From an uncultured Megasphaera sp. (lineage in GTDB: Bacteria > Bacillota > Negativicutes > Veillonellales > Megasphaeraceae), in the NCBI RefSeq assembly GCF_900539295.1, contig NZ_UQBH01000034.1:1-21501 (forward strand): 21,501 bases of DNA. Direction: 5' to 3'. The notes below the pieces were generated by a model. It saw only the letters and a list, made by a program, of their open reading frames with translations. It had not been told where the DNA came from and did no database searches. The position numbers and the translations under genes are program-made. Positions 6,473 through 14,107 of this stretch are shown one piece after another (positions within the stretch are counted from its first letter, which is position 1; each line of letters begins with the position of its first letter).

Positions 6473-6979
6473 TTATCGACCGTCAGGCCATACGAGGGTA
6501 ATCTCACCGGACTCACGCGTCTTCTGAAGGTCGATGATGCGCTGGTTCGACGAGCCTCTGAAATAGAGTCCCGGGTCTTTCAAAGCGTCGACGAAGGGGC
6601 CGTCGACGAGGACGTCGCACTGGTCGAGAAGGGCCTTTTTTTGCGGATCCCCGACGATTTCATCGTAGGTGAAGCCCGAGTAGACCCAAACGGATTTATC
6701 CGGCATGGCTTCTTTGATTTCCTTCACTAAGGGCGTCAGGCCTTCCGTATTTTCCATCGGTTCACCGCCGAGGAGGGTCAGACCGCTGTTGGTCGGCGCC
6801 TGAAGCCAGGACAGGAGCTGTTTCGTTTCCTTTTCGGTCCACTCTTGGCCGAACTTAGCATTTTGGTATTCCGGGTTGAAACAATTGAAGCAGCCACGCG
6901 AGCAGCCCGTCACGAAGAGGGTCGAGCGGATGCCGGGCCCGTTGGCAATGTCATACTGTCTCATCTGTGCATAATGCAA
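6473..6979 (-). CDS. nrdG: Anaerobic ribonucleotide reductase activating protein (radical SAM)
   Basis: 168 residues. NrdG uses a 4Fe-4S cluster and S-adenosylmethionine to place the glycyl radical on NrdD. The cluster ligands are Cys26, Cys30 and Cys33 in CSRGCFNC, preceded by NGPGIRSTLFVTGC, and the SAM motif GGEP is at 71-74. The start codon is TTG: AGAGGTG lies 7 bases before it, while the next in-frame ATG (Met6, 6964) is more than 20 bases from that site. The gene follows nrdD by 13 bp, so the two are co-transcribed and made together. The weak TTG start may keep the activase below the level of its reductase. No clear terminator follows the stop codon. Confidence 0.97.
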   Translation of the reverse strand: MHYAQMRQYDIANGPGIRSTLFVTGCSRGCFNCFNPEYQNAKFGQEWTEKETKQLLSWLQAPTNSGLTLLGGEPMENTEGLTPLVKEIKEAMPDKSVWVYSGFTYDEIVGDPQKKALLDQCDVLVDGPFVDALKDPGLYFRGSSNQRIIDLQKTRESGEITLVWPDGR

Positions 6980-6992
6980 AGAAAGTCACCTC

Positions 6993-9143
6993 TTATATAT
7001 GGAGGACACGGTTGTTGATTTCTTGTGTCCGCCCTTCATTCCAGAAATTTTCGCCCAAGTAGCCGCAGGTCCGGCGAATGACCGTCAGTTTGTTGCGGTC
7101 CTGATTATGGCAGCGCGGGCATTCCCACTGGTTGTCGTCGTTGAGGATGATTTCGCCGTCAAAGCCGCATTCGTGGCAGTAGTCGAGCTTGGTATTGAAT
7201 TCGCCGTAGGCAATGTGGTCGTAAATGTACTGGATCATGGTCAATACAGCCGGTACGTTATGGACCATATTGGGGATTTCGGCATAGCTGATGCAGCCGC
7301 CCGTCGATTTATCTTCAAAATCGGCTTCAAAGGAGAATTTATCGAAGACGTTGATCGGTTCGCGGACGTCGACGTGATAGCTGTTGGTGTAGTAATCTTT
7401 GTCGGTGACGTTGGCGATGGAGCCGAAGCGGGCCTTATCGATCTTGCAGAAGCGGTTGGTCAGGTTTTCTGCCGGCGTGCCGTAGAGGGCAAAACCGATA
7501 TTCGTTTCCTTCTTCCACTGCTGAATATGGGCGTTGAGGTCATCCATAATGCGCATGGCAAACTTGCGGCCTTCCGGCGTCGTGTGCGAGCAGTGCTTGG
7601 TCAGTACCGTCGCTTCGTACATGCCGATGTAGCCTAAGGACAGGGTTGCGTAGCCGCCGTAGATGAATTTTTCGATCGTTTCACCGGGCTGGAGGCGGGC
7701 AATGGCGCCGTACTGCCAGTGGATCGGCGAGACGTCGGACGTAACCTTTTTCAGTAATTCGACGCGAAGGAGGAGTGCTTTTTTGCACAGTTCCAGACGT
7801 TTGTCGAGGATCTGGAAGAATTTTTCTTCGTCGCCGTCGGCGAGGATCCCGATCTGGGGCAGGTTCAGGGAGACGACGCCCATGTTGAAGCGGCCGTCGA
7901 ATTTGTAATTGCCCTGAGCATCCTTCCAAGGGCTCAAGAAGGAGCGGCAGCCCATGGGGCTGAAGACGTTGCCTTCATAAGATTCGCGCATCTTCTTGGC
8001 GGAAATATAGTCGGGATACATCCGCTTGGCCGTGCATTCCGCAGCCAGTTTAGTCAAATAGAAGTAAGGGCTGCCTTCGCTGACGTTGTGTTCATCGAGG
8101 ACGTAGATCAGTTTCGGGAAGGCCGGCGTGACGTAGACGTTGGCTTCATTCTTAATGCCCTGAATGCGCTGACGCAAGAGCTCTTCATCGATGAGGGCCG
8201 CTTCCTTGGCGTATTCGTAATCGGGCTGGAAATACATGAACAAGGTGACGAACGGAGCCTGGCCGTTGGTCGTCATGAGGGTGTTGATTTGATACTGAAT
8301 GGTCTGGATGCCGTCTTTGATTTCTTTCTTCGTCCGTTTCCAGGCGATTTCTTCGGCCTTTTCCATATCCGGTTCGATGCCGTAGACTTCGCGCTGTTCT
8401 TCGACGACGGCGCTCATGTATTTTTTGAAGGACTTGCGGACGTAAGGCGCCAGGATGCGGTCGATGCCGTTGATGGACTGGCCGCCGTACTGGCCGCTGG
8501 CGACTTGGGCGATGATCTGCGTCGTTACCGTACAAGCTACCTGGAAGGACTTCGGCGTGTCGATTTTCTTGCCGTTGATGACCGTACCGTTGGCCAGCAT
8601 GTCTTCGAGGTTGATAAGACAGCAGTTGAACATGGGCTGAATGATGTAGTCCATGTCGTGAAAATGGATGGCACCGCTGTCGTGAGCCTGGACGATGTCG
8701 GCAGGGATCAATTTGCGGCGGGCGATGTCTTTCGATACTTCGCCGGCAATGAGGTCGCGCTGCGTCGAAACGACGTGGCCGTTCTTATTGGAGTTTTCAT
8801 TCAAGACTTCTAAGTTGGTATTGTTCAACAGGCCGAAAACGTCGCTGTCCGTCGTGTTGGTCTGACGCTTAAAAGCCTGAATGGCTTTATAGTTTTCATA
8901 AGCTCTGGCCGTAGCCGGATTGTTGTACTTCAAGAGTCGATAATAGACCTGATCTTCGATGGCGTAAATCGTCATATTCTTATGGATGGAACCGGCATAT
9001 GCTTCGATTTCACCTGCAATCTTAGCAGCCTGGCCTTCTTCATAAACGCCGCTGCTGCTGTTCATGGCCTTTTCGATGGCAATCGTGATTTTGTCCTTGT
9101 CAAAGGGCACTTTTTGTCCGTTTCTCTTGATTACTTCCAGCAT
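6993..9143 (-). CDS. nrdD: Anaerobic (class III) ribonucleoside-triphosphate reductase
   Basis: 716 residues. It reduces ribonucleoside triphosphates to dNTPs under anoxia with a glycyl radical. An ATP-cone fills about residues 3-93 (allosteric on/off switch), followed by the ten-stranded barrel. The glycyl radical is Gly694 in RTCGYLGE near the C-terminus, and the structural zinc site is Cys656, Cys659, Cys675 and Cys678 (CHECG and CPRC). ATG at 9143 follows GGAGG by 8 bases. It is the first gene of the nrdDG operon, with a good promoter at 9237-9265 and NrdR-like palindromes. No aerobic class I or II reductase is present in this window, but a genome-level statement is not possible. Confidence 0.98.
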   Translation of the reverse strand: MLEVIKRNGQKVPFDKDKITIAIEKAMNSSSGVYEEGQAAKIAGEIEAYAGSIHKNMTIYAIEDQVYYRLLKYNNPATARAYENYKAIQAFKRQTNTTDSDVFGLLNNTNLEVLNENSNKNGHVVSTQRDLIAGEVSKDIARRKLIPADIVQAHDSGAIHFHDMDYIIQPMFNCCLINLEDMLANGTVINGKKIDTPKSFQVACTVTTQIIAQVASGQYGGQSINGIDRILAPYVRKSFKKYMSAVVEEQREVYGIEPDMEKAEEIAWKRTKKEIKDGIQTIQYQINTLMTTNGQAPFVTLFMYFQPDYEYAKEAALIDEELLRQRIQGIKNEANVYVTPAFPKLIYVLDEHNVSEGSPYFYLTKLAAECTAKRMYPDYISAKKMRESYEGNVFSPMGCRSFLSPWKDAQGNYKFDGRFNMGVVSLNLPQIGILADGDEEKFFQILDKRLELCKKALLLRVELLKKVTSDVSPIHWQYGAIARLQPGETIEKFIYGGYATLSLGYIGMYEATVLTKHCSHTTPEGRKFAMRIMDDLNAHIQQWKKETNIGFALYGTPAENLTNRFCKIDKARFGSIANVTDKDYYTNSYHVDVREPINVFDKFSFEADFEDKSTGGCISYAEIPNMVHNVPAVLTMIQYIYDHIAYGEFNTKLDYCHECGFDGEIILNDDNQWECPRCHNQDRNKLTVIRRTCGYLGENFWNEGRTQEINNRVLHI

Positions 9144-9156
9144 ATGTCTACCTCCA

Positions 9157-9208
9157 CAGTATATTGTATGAAAATGTCCACAAGTCCCGCGTATCCCACA
9201 ATATATGC
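9157..9208 (-). promoter_or_regulatory. Two additional NrdR-box-like sites in the nrdD leader
   Basis: CAGTATATTG (9157-9166) matches the core C-W-A-T-A-T-A-T-W-G of the NrdR box at 9 of 10 positions and touches the ribosome binding site. CAATATATGC (9199-9208) matches at 8 of 10. Their starts are 42 bp apart, close to four helical turns. They are weaker than the site inside the promoter. Confidence 0.4.
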
Positions 9209-9236
9209 GATTTCGGGGCCAATATTTACAAGATTT

Positions 9237-9265
9237 ATGATACTATATATAGTAGGTCGTGTCAA
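9237..9265 (-). promoter_or_regulatory. nrdDG promoter
   Basis: On the minus strand TTGACA (9260-9265) and TATCAT (9237-9242) are 17 bp apart. Transcript start near 9230 gives a leader of about 87 bases before the nrdD ATG. Confidence 0.75.
9241..9254. promoter_or_regulatory. NrdR box in the nrdDG promoter spacer
   Basis: TACTATATATAGTA is a perfect 14-bp palindrome whose core CTATATATAG matches the published NrdR box at all ten positions. It lies in the spacer between -35 and -10, so a bound repressor would block RNA polymerase. NrdR represses nrd genes when dATP is plentiful; the nrdR gene itself is not in this window. Confidence 0.7.
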
Positions 9266-9344
9266 CGTATCAATACTCTATCATGTTGTGGACAAGTATG
9301 CTCCGATACTTATCAAAATCGCCGAAATTCCGTGAAAATACCGT

Positions 9345-9374
9345 AAAAAAGGCTGCGACGTTTCGGTCGCAGCC
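9345..9374 (-). terminator. Terminator of the ybaK-VOC-tcdA operon
   Basis: GGCTGCGAC pairs perfectly with GTCGCAGCC (9 bp) around a 6-base loop, and on the minus strand is followed by TTTTTT. It lies 30 bp after the tcdA stop. Confidence 0.9.
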
Positions 9375-9403
9375 CTTGTGTATAATATGGGTAAAATTTT
9401 CTT

Positions 9404-10114
9404 TTATGCCAAATCGAGAAGATCGCGGATGACGGCTCCCGCTAAAATCATACCGGCTGTGGCCGGCACGAAGGATATGCTGCCCGGACTGGGACGGACT
9501 TCTTCACTGTCCGAGATGGGCGTACGGGGCGCTTCCGTCGAGTAGGCGACTTTGATGCGGCGGATGCGGCGCTTCTTCAATTCGCGGCGCATGATCTTGG
9601 CCAAAGGATCGACGGTCGTCTTTTCGATGTAGTCGAGCTGGAAGTACTCCGGATGGAGCTTGTTGCCGGCCCCCATGGAGGAGACGACGGGAATCCCGCT
9701 GTGGTAGGCTTCGTCAATGATGGCGATCTTGGCACTGGTCGTGTCGATGGCATCGACGACGTAGTCGGCACCGGACTTGGCAATGAAGCCCTGGTGACTT
9801 TCAGGCAAGTAGAAGGTGGCATGGGTTTCAACGTCGATATCGGGATTGATGGTCAAGAGCCGTTCCTTCATGACCTCTACCTTCGGGCGGCCGATGGTTT
9901 CGACGGTCGCTCCTAACTGGCGGTTAAGGTTCGACGGATCAAAGACGTCGGCATCGACTAAGATGAGATGGCCGACCCCGGCCCGGCCTAAGGCTTCGAC
10001 GACGGCCGAACCGACGCCGCCGACGCCGAATACGAGGACCTTCTTGGTATTGAGTTCATCTACTTTTTCCTGGCCGATGAGGCGTGCCGTCCGCTGAGTA
10101 TATTCTTTCTTCAT
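9404..10114 (-). CDS. tcdA: tRNA threonylcarbamoyladenosine dehydratase
   Basis: 236 residues. TcdA (CsdL, YgdL) uses ATP to close t6A37 of ANN-decoding tRNAs into the cyclic ct6A form. The E1-like Rossmann core shows GVGGVGS (30-36), VDADVF (53-58) and NLNRQ (62-66); the later KVAYSTEAPRTPI and SFVPATAGMILAGAVI segments are characteristic of the TcdA branch rather than ThiF or MoeB. No C-terminal rhodanese and no CxxC zinc pairs. Its ATG overlaps the last base of the preceding gene's TAA (TAATG), so translation is coupled to the glyoxalase-family gene. A strong terminator follows. It is the second E1-like enzyme in the window besides the ThiF at 5238-6035. Confidence 0.93.
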   Translation of the reverse strand: MKKEYTQRTARLIGQEKVDELNTKKVLVFGVGGVGSAVVEALGRAGVGHLILVDADVFDPSNLNRQLGATVETIGRPKVEVMKERLLTINPDIDVETHATFYLPESHQGFIAKSGADYVVDAIDTTSAKIAIIDEAYHSGIPVVSSMGAGNKLHPEYFQLDYIEKTTVDPLAKIMRRELKKRRIRRIKVAYSTEAPRTPISDSEEVRPSPGSISFVPATAGMILAGAVIRDLLDLA

Positions 10115-10479
10115 TAGGAACGCTCCGGAATGATTTCCAGCCAGTAACCGTCGGGATCGACGATGAAGTAGATGCCCATGGCCGGATTCTGATAGACGAC
10201 GCAGCCCATTTCTTTATGTTTGGCCAAGGCAGCGTCCATATCCTTGACGGCAAAGGCCGTATGGAATTCGTTGTCGCCGAGGTTGTACGGTTCTTTACGG
10301 TCTTTGAGCCAGGTCAATTCCAACTGGAAGCCCGTAACGCCGTCGCCGAGGTAGACGATGGTGAAATCGGGATTTTCAATGCGGCGGACTTCGGTCAGGC
10401 CCAATGCTTCTTTATAAAAGTCCATGCTGCGCTGGAGATCTAATACATTAAAATTCGTATGTTTAAACGTAAACTGCAT
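10114..10479 (-). CDS. Glyoxalase I-like VOC-family protein
   Basis: 121 residues from ATG 10479, with AGGGGG 8 bases upstream; the frame runs further 5' without a ribosome binding site. Two beta-alpha-beta-beta-beta modules are visible, with His7, Glu54, His73 and Glu115 in the same pattern as the metal ligands of glyoxalase I (lactoylglutathione lyase), and the C-terminal DPDGYWLEIIPE motif. Glyoxalase I isomerises the hemithioacetal of methylglyoxal and a thiol. Many Firmicutes lack glutathione, so the natural thiol, or even the reaction, is uncertain. The gene is the middle member of a tight operon: 16 bp after ybaK and overlapping tcdA by one base. Confidence 0.88.
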   Translation of the reverse strand: MQFTFKHTNFNVLDLQRSMDFYKEALGLTEVRRIENPDFTIVYLGDGVTGFQLELTWLKDRKEPYNLGDNEFHTAFAVKDMDAALAKHKEMGCVVYQNPAMGIYFIVDPDGYWLEIIPERS

Positions 10480-10495
10480 GGTGTAACCCCCTTTG

Positions 10496-10978
10496 TTAAA
10501 TGCTTTCTTCCTGCCAGCCTTTTGACACGTCGACCCATTCAAGAGCCTTAGAATAGGTCATCAGCTCGTCCAGGGTCAGTTCGATGGCGCTGTTGCCCGT
10601 ACCGCAGGCCGGAAAGACAGTTTGAAAACGCTTGAGTGATTCATCGAGATACACGTCGACACCGGGATTGATAGCAAAGGGACAAACGCCGCCGACGGGA
10701 TGGCCGATGACGGCTTCGACCTCGTCCGGTTTGATCATGGACGCCTTTTTATGAAATCGATCTTTGAACTTGCGGTTATCCACGCGGGCATCACCGGCAA
10801 AGACGATGAGGATCGGCTGTTCGCCTACCTGAAAGGACATGGTCTTGGCAATGCGCCGGCCTTCGGTATGAAGGGCTGCCGCTGCTTCTTCGACAGTGGC
10901 GCTCGACGCGGTCAGTTCCATGACCTTGTCTTCCAGCCCCCATTGGGAAAAATAGTCGCGTACTTTTTGAATGGACAT
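10496..10978 (-). CDS. YbaK/EbsC-family aminoacyl-tRNA deacylase
   Basis: 160 residues from ATG 10978 (GAGAGGGGGG 6 bases upstream); the longer frame to 11035 includes the promoter -10 region and is not used. The family hydrolyses mischarged tRNA such as Cys-tRNA(Pro) or Ala-tRNA(Pro) in trans. Visible marks are the substrate-loop SSATVEEAA (25-33), the conserved lysine Lys45 in RIAKTMSF, and GHPVGGVCPF (92-101), which is the family signature. The branch (YbaK, ProXp-ala or another) is not clear from sequence alone, so no symbol is given. It is the first gene of an operon with a VOC protein and tcdA. Confidence 0.9.
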   Translation of the reverse strand: MSIQKVRDYFSQWGLEDKVMELTASSATVEEAAAALHTEGRRIAKTMSFQVGEQPILIVFAGDARVDNRKFKDRFHKKASMIKPDEVEAVIGHPVGGVCPFAINPGVDVYLDESLKRFQTVFPACGTGNSAIELTLDELMTYSKALEWVDVSKGWQEESI

Positions 10979-11006
10979 TCCGTCCCCCCTCTCTCGATTA
11001 TGCTTT

Positions 11007-11035
11007 ATTATATACTTTTTCTGTCGATTCAACAA
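11007..11035 (-). promoter_or_regulatory. Promoter of the ybaK-VOC-tcdA operon
   Basis: Minus-strand TTGTTG (11030-11035), 17-bp spacer, TATAAT (11007-11012), about 28 bp before the start codon. It falls right after the sbcC stop, in a gap that shows no clear terminator for sbcC. Confidence 0.65.
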
Positions 11036-11062
11036 ATATATATTGAACTATAAGGACAGGCC

Positions 11063-14000
11063 TTAGGAAAATTCAAAGGACGACGTACTGCCCCGATCGG
11101 TCTTGTGAATGGCCAGGCGGGCGTCAATCCGTTCTTTTAATTCCGGCACGTGGGAAATGATGCCCACCAGGCGGCCGCCGCTTCTAAGGGACGCTAAGGT
11201 CTTTAAGGCGTAATCCAGGGTTTCGCTGTCGAGGGTGCCGAAGCCTTCGTCGATGAAGATGGCATCGAGATGGATGCCGCCGGAATAGGCTTGGACGACG
11301 TCAGCCAGCCCCAGGGCCAGAGCCAGAGAGGACAAGAAGGTTTCGCCGCCGGACAAGGTGTTGGCCGGCCGGGCATAGCCCGTATAGTTGTCATAGACTT
11401 CGATGTCGAGGCCGATCTGCTTGACCCGTTTATCGTCCCAGCTTTGGGAACGCTGCAGGCTGTAGCGCTGACGGCTCATGGCCTGGAGCCGTTCATTAGC
11501 GGCAGCCAAGACGTCGTCGAGGAGGGCCCCTAAGACGTAGCGCTCGAAGTTGATGCCCGTCTGTTTGCCGGCAATGAGGTCGTAGACGGCGCCGACGGTC
11601 TTATAGGCTTCGACGAGATCGGCTTCATCCTTACCGAGGGCTAAGAGCTTCTTCTTTTCCTGCTGCCACTGGGAAAAGGTTGCCGACAGGCGTCCCCTTT
11701 CTTCGGCAAGGTCGCGGCTCGTCTTTTCGGCATCGGCCAAGATTTTCTCTAAAGCCGAGACGTCGGGGCGGGGCTTGCCGTCAATGGCTGCGTTTTCCTG
11801 TTCGAGCTGGCCTCGTACCTGCTGCAGCTTGGTCTCATATTGACGGACTTCGCCTTCCAGGACGGGAATGTCCTTTACTGACGGCTGCACGTCCCGGCAG
11901 GCACGAACGGAGGCAAAGCCCGCTGCTAATACCCGTTGGCCCAAGTCGTTATAGTCCTGTTTGAATCGACTGCGCAGGGTCAGGACCTGCTGGGTGAGGC
12001 TCCGGGCTTCTTCCTGACGCTGAGCCCCTTGGCGTTCGCAGCTTACCAGATGGTCCCGGCTTTTCTGAAGGGTTTCTTCATAGTCTTTAAGGTGCTGCGT
12101 CAACTCGGCCAGACGACGGCTGAGCGCCTTGGGATCGCGATAGGCTTCGGGCAGTTCCGCTTCCAAATGGGCCTGGGTTTCGCCGGCTTTGACGGCCTTG
12201 GTCTTCGCTTCTTCCATCGCCTTGCGGGCCGCTTCTTCGCGGCCTTCCCATTGACGAAGTTTCGCTTCAGCATCGGCGGCGTCCTTACGAAGGCGGTCTC
12301 CCTCGGAAAGGACCTTTTTAAGGTCCGTCTGCTGCTTCAAGGCCGATTTCAATTGAGCTTCCAAATCTTCTAAGGAAGCTCTTTGCGGATACTGCTGCCG
12401 GAGGCGGTCGTATTGACCTTCTAAGGCTTTATAAGCCGTTTCGGCAGCCTTGGTATCGACTTCCAGCTGCTGCCGCTCCTGCTCGCTCTTTTCGGCCGCT
12501 TTTTGCCGCCGTTCGACGTCGTCCCGCGTTGGCAAATCATCGATGGGAACGGCCGGCATGGGATGGTTCGTGGCCCCACAGACCGGGCAGGGCATGCCGT
12601 CGGCAAGGTCTGCCGCCAAAATGGCCGCCTGCCCCTGTAAGAATGCAGCCCGGACGCTTTCATAGGCTACGCGCTCATCCCGCGCGCGCTGAGCGGCTTT
12701 TTCGAAGGCCGACTGAAGGTGCTGCCACTGTTTCAGGCTGTCCTCTTTTTGAAGGGACAAGTCTGCAGCTTCTTTTTCCCGAGAAACGTGATCCGTCAAG
12801 GCTTGGCACTGCTGTTTTACCTGTTCAGCCAACAGCGCTTTATCGGCCAGCGTCGAAAGGGCTTCCCGAGCTTTCTCTAAGGCCGCCTTTTCCGTTTCCT
12901 TTCGGGCTCTGGCCTTAGTCCATTCCTGTTCGGAAAAAGCAGCTTCCCCATTCAGTTTCTTAACCAGCAGGCAGTGATCGTAATAGGAATCGGCCTTGTC
13001 CTTGAGGCCCGTCAGCCGTACCTGTTCTTCACCGGCTGCCTTATAGGCCCCTTCCTGCTTAGAAAGTTTTTCCATCTGCTCTTTGGCGGCCTTCAGGTCG
13101 GCAGCGGCCTGCTGTGCCGCTTCATTGGCCTTATCGGCGGCCTTGGCGGCAGCCTTCCCTTCCCGTTCCAACTCATCGAGATGGCGGCAGGGTTCGGCTA
13201 AGACCTCGGCTTTTCGCAAGACGTCAATCTTATTTCGCTTATCTTGAAAAACGCCGGCCTGACCGTCGAGATCGGCTACTTCCTGTCGTTTCTGCTCCCA
13301 GAGTTTCCAGTGGGCTTCCAAGGCCTGGGCTGCCTGAAATTCTTTCTGCCGAGCACTGCGCTCACCTTCGGCTTTGTGCCACTTTTCAGACACGGAAGCT
13401 TCCTGATTCCGAAATTCCTGCTCGCGTTCCGGAAGCTTTTCTTCATCGTCAATGCCGAGATTGAGCAAACATTGTTCCCGATCGCGGGCTACCTGTTCAT
13501 GGCGGCTTTCCAGCTCGTCATGGCGTTCTTTGGCCAGGGCCTGCAGTTTGGCATACTGCTGCGTATGAAATAAGGTCTGCATGATCTGCTGACGCTCGCC
13601 GGAGTTCGCCAAGAGGAGTTTTCGAAAGTCCCCCTGCGGCAGGAGGACGACCTGTCGGAACTGATCGGCTTTAAAGCCTAACAGCCCTTCGACGGCAGCA
13701 TTGACATTTTTAGCCGCTAAGAGCTTTTCATCGCCTCCGTCGGCATCGGTTTCATACAAAGCAGCCTGAGCTGAGGCCTTCTTCAAGCCGTCGCCTCTTT
13801 TCTTGGCAATCTGCTGTTCCGGACTGCGGTAGACGCGGTAGTATTTCCGGCCGATGGCAAAGCGAAAGGAGACGGACGTCGGCTCATCGGGCGTGGCATA
13901 CTCGCTTCGCATATAGGCCCCGGTACGGACGTCGCCGCTGGTACTGCCGTAGAGGGCGTAACAGATGGCATCGAGGATGGTCGTCTTACCGGACCCGGTC

Positions 14001-14107
14001 GGTCCGTAGATGAGAAACAGTTTATGGTCCTTCAATTTCTGAAAATCGACGATTTCCGTCCCGGCATAAGGGCCAAAGGCCTTCATTTCTAAATAAATGG
14101 GAATCAT
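11063..14107 (-). CDS. sbcC: Exonuclease subunit SbcC (Rad50-like SMC ATPase)
   Basis: 1014 residues, the usual SbcC length. With SbcD it cuts hairpins and processes blocked double-strand ends in an ATP-dependent way. Walker A GPTGSGKT is at 35-42, long coiled coils run from about 170 to 500 and 515 to 860, the zinc hook CPVC is at 507-510, the ABC signature LSGGE at 918-922 and Walker B FIDEGFGTLD around Asp953-Glu954. The start ATG overlaps the sbcD stop (ATGA) and has its own AAGGGGG ribosome binding site 7 bases upstream inside sbcD. Third gene of nfo-sbcD-sbcC. Nothing appears truncated. Confidence 0.97.
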   Translation of the reverse strand: MIPIYLEMKAFGPYAGTEIVDFQKLKDHKLFLIYGPTGSGKTTILDAICYALYGSTSGDVRTGAYMRSEYATPDEPTSVSFRFAIGRKYYRVYRSPEQQIAKKRGDGLKKASAQAALYETDADGGDEKLLAAKNVNAAVEGLLGFKADQFRQVVLLPQGDFRKLLLANSGERQQIMQTLFHTQQYAKLQALAKERHDELESRHEQVARDREQCLLNLGIDDEEKLPEREQEFRNQEASVSEKWHKAEGERSARQKEFQAAQALEAHWKLWEQKRQEVADLDGQAGVFQDKRNKIDVLRKAEVLAEPCRHLDELEREGKAAAKAADKANEAAQQAAADLKAAKEQMEKLSKQEGAYKAAGEEQVRLTGLKDKADSYYDHCLLVKKLNGEAAFSEQEWTKARARKETEKAALEKAREALSTLADKALLAEQVKQQCQALTDHVSREKEAADLSLQKEDSLKQWQHLQSAFEKAAQRARDERVAYESVRAAFLQGQAAILAADLADGMPCPVCGATNHPMPAVPIDDLPTRDDVERRQKAAEKSEQERQQLEVDTKAAETAYKALEGQYDRLRQQYPQRASLEDLEAQLKSALKQQTDLKKVLSEGDRLRKDAADAEAKLRQWEGREEAARKAMEEAKTKAVKAGETQAHLEAELPEAYRDPKALSRRLAELTQHLKDYEETLQKSRDHLVSCERQGAQRQEEARSLTQQVLTLRSRFKQDYNDLGQRVLAAGFASVRACRDVQPSVKDIPVLEGEVRQYETKLQQVRGQLEQENAAIDGKPRPDVSALEKILADAEKTSRDLAEERGRLSATFSQWQQEKKKLLALGKDEADLVEAYKTVGAVYDLIAGKQTGINFERYVLGALLDDVLAAANERLQAMSRQRYSLQRSQSWDDKRVKQIGLDIEVYDNYTGYARPANTLSGGETFLSSLALALGLADVVQAYSGGIHLDAIFIDEGFGTLDSETLDYALKTLASLRSGGRLVGIISHVPELKERIDARLAIHKTDRGSTSSFEFS

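Noticed and set aside
6999..7637. 212-codon plus-strand open frame opposite nrdD
   Set aside because: It is fully inside nrdD on the other strand, its product is Val/Asp/Ala-biased as expected from an antisense frame, and it has no ribosome binding site.
8088..8813. 241-codon plus-strand open frame opposite nrdD
   Set aside because: Same reason: antisense shadow of a strongly conserved gene, low-complexity Asp/Phe/Val composition, no start signals.
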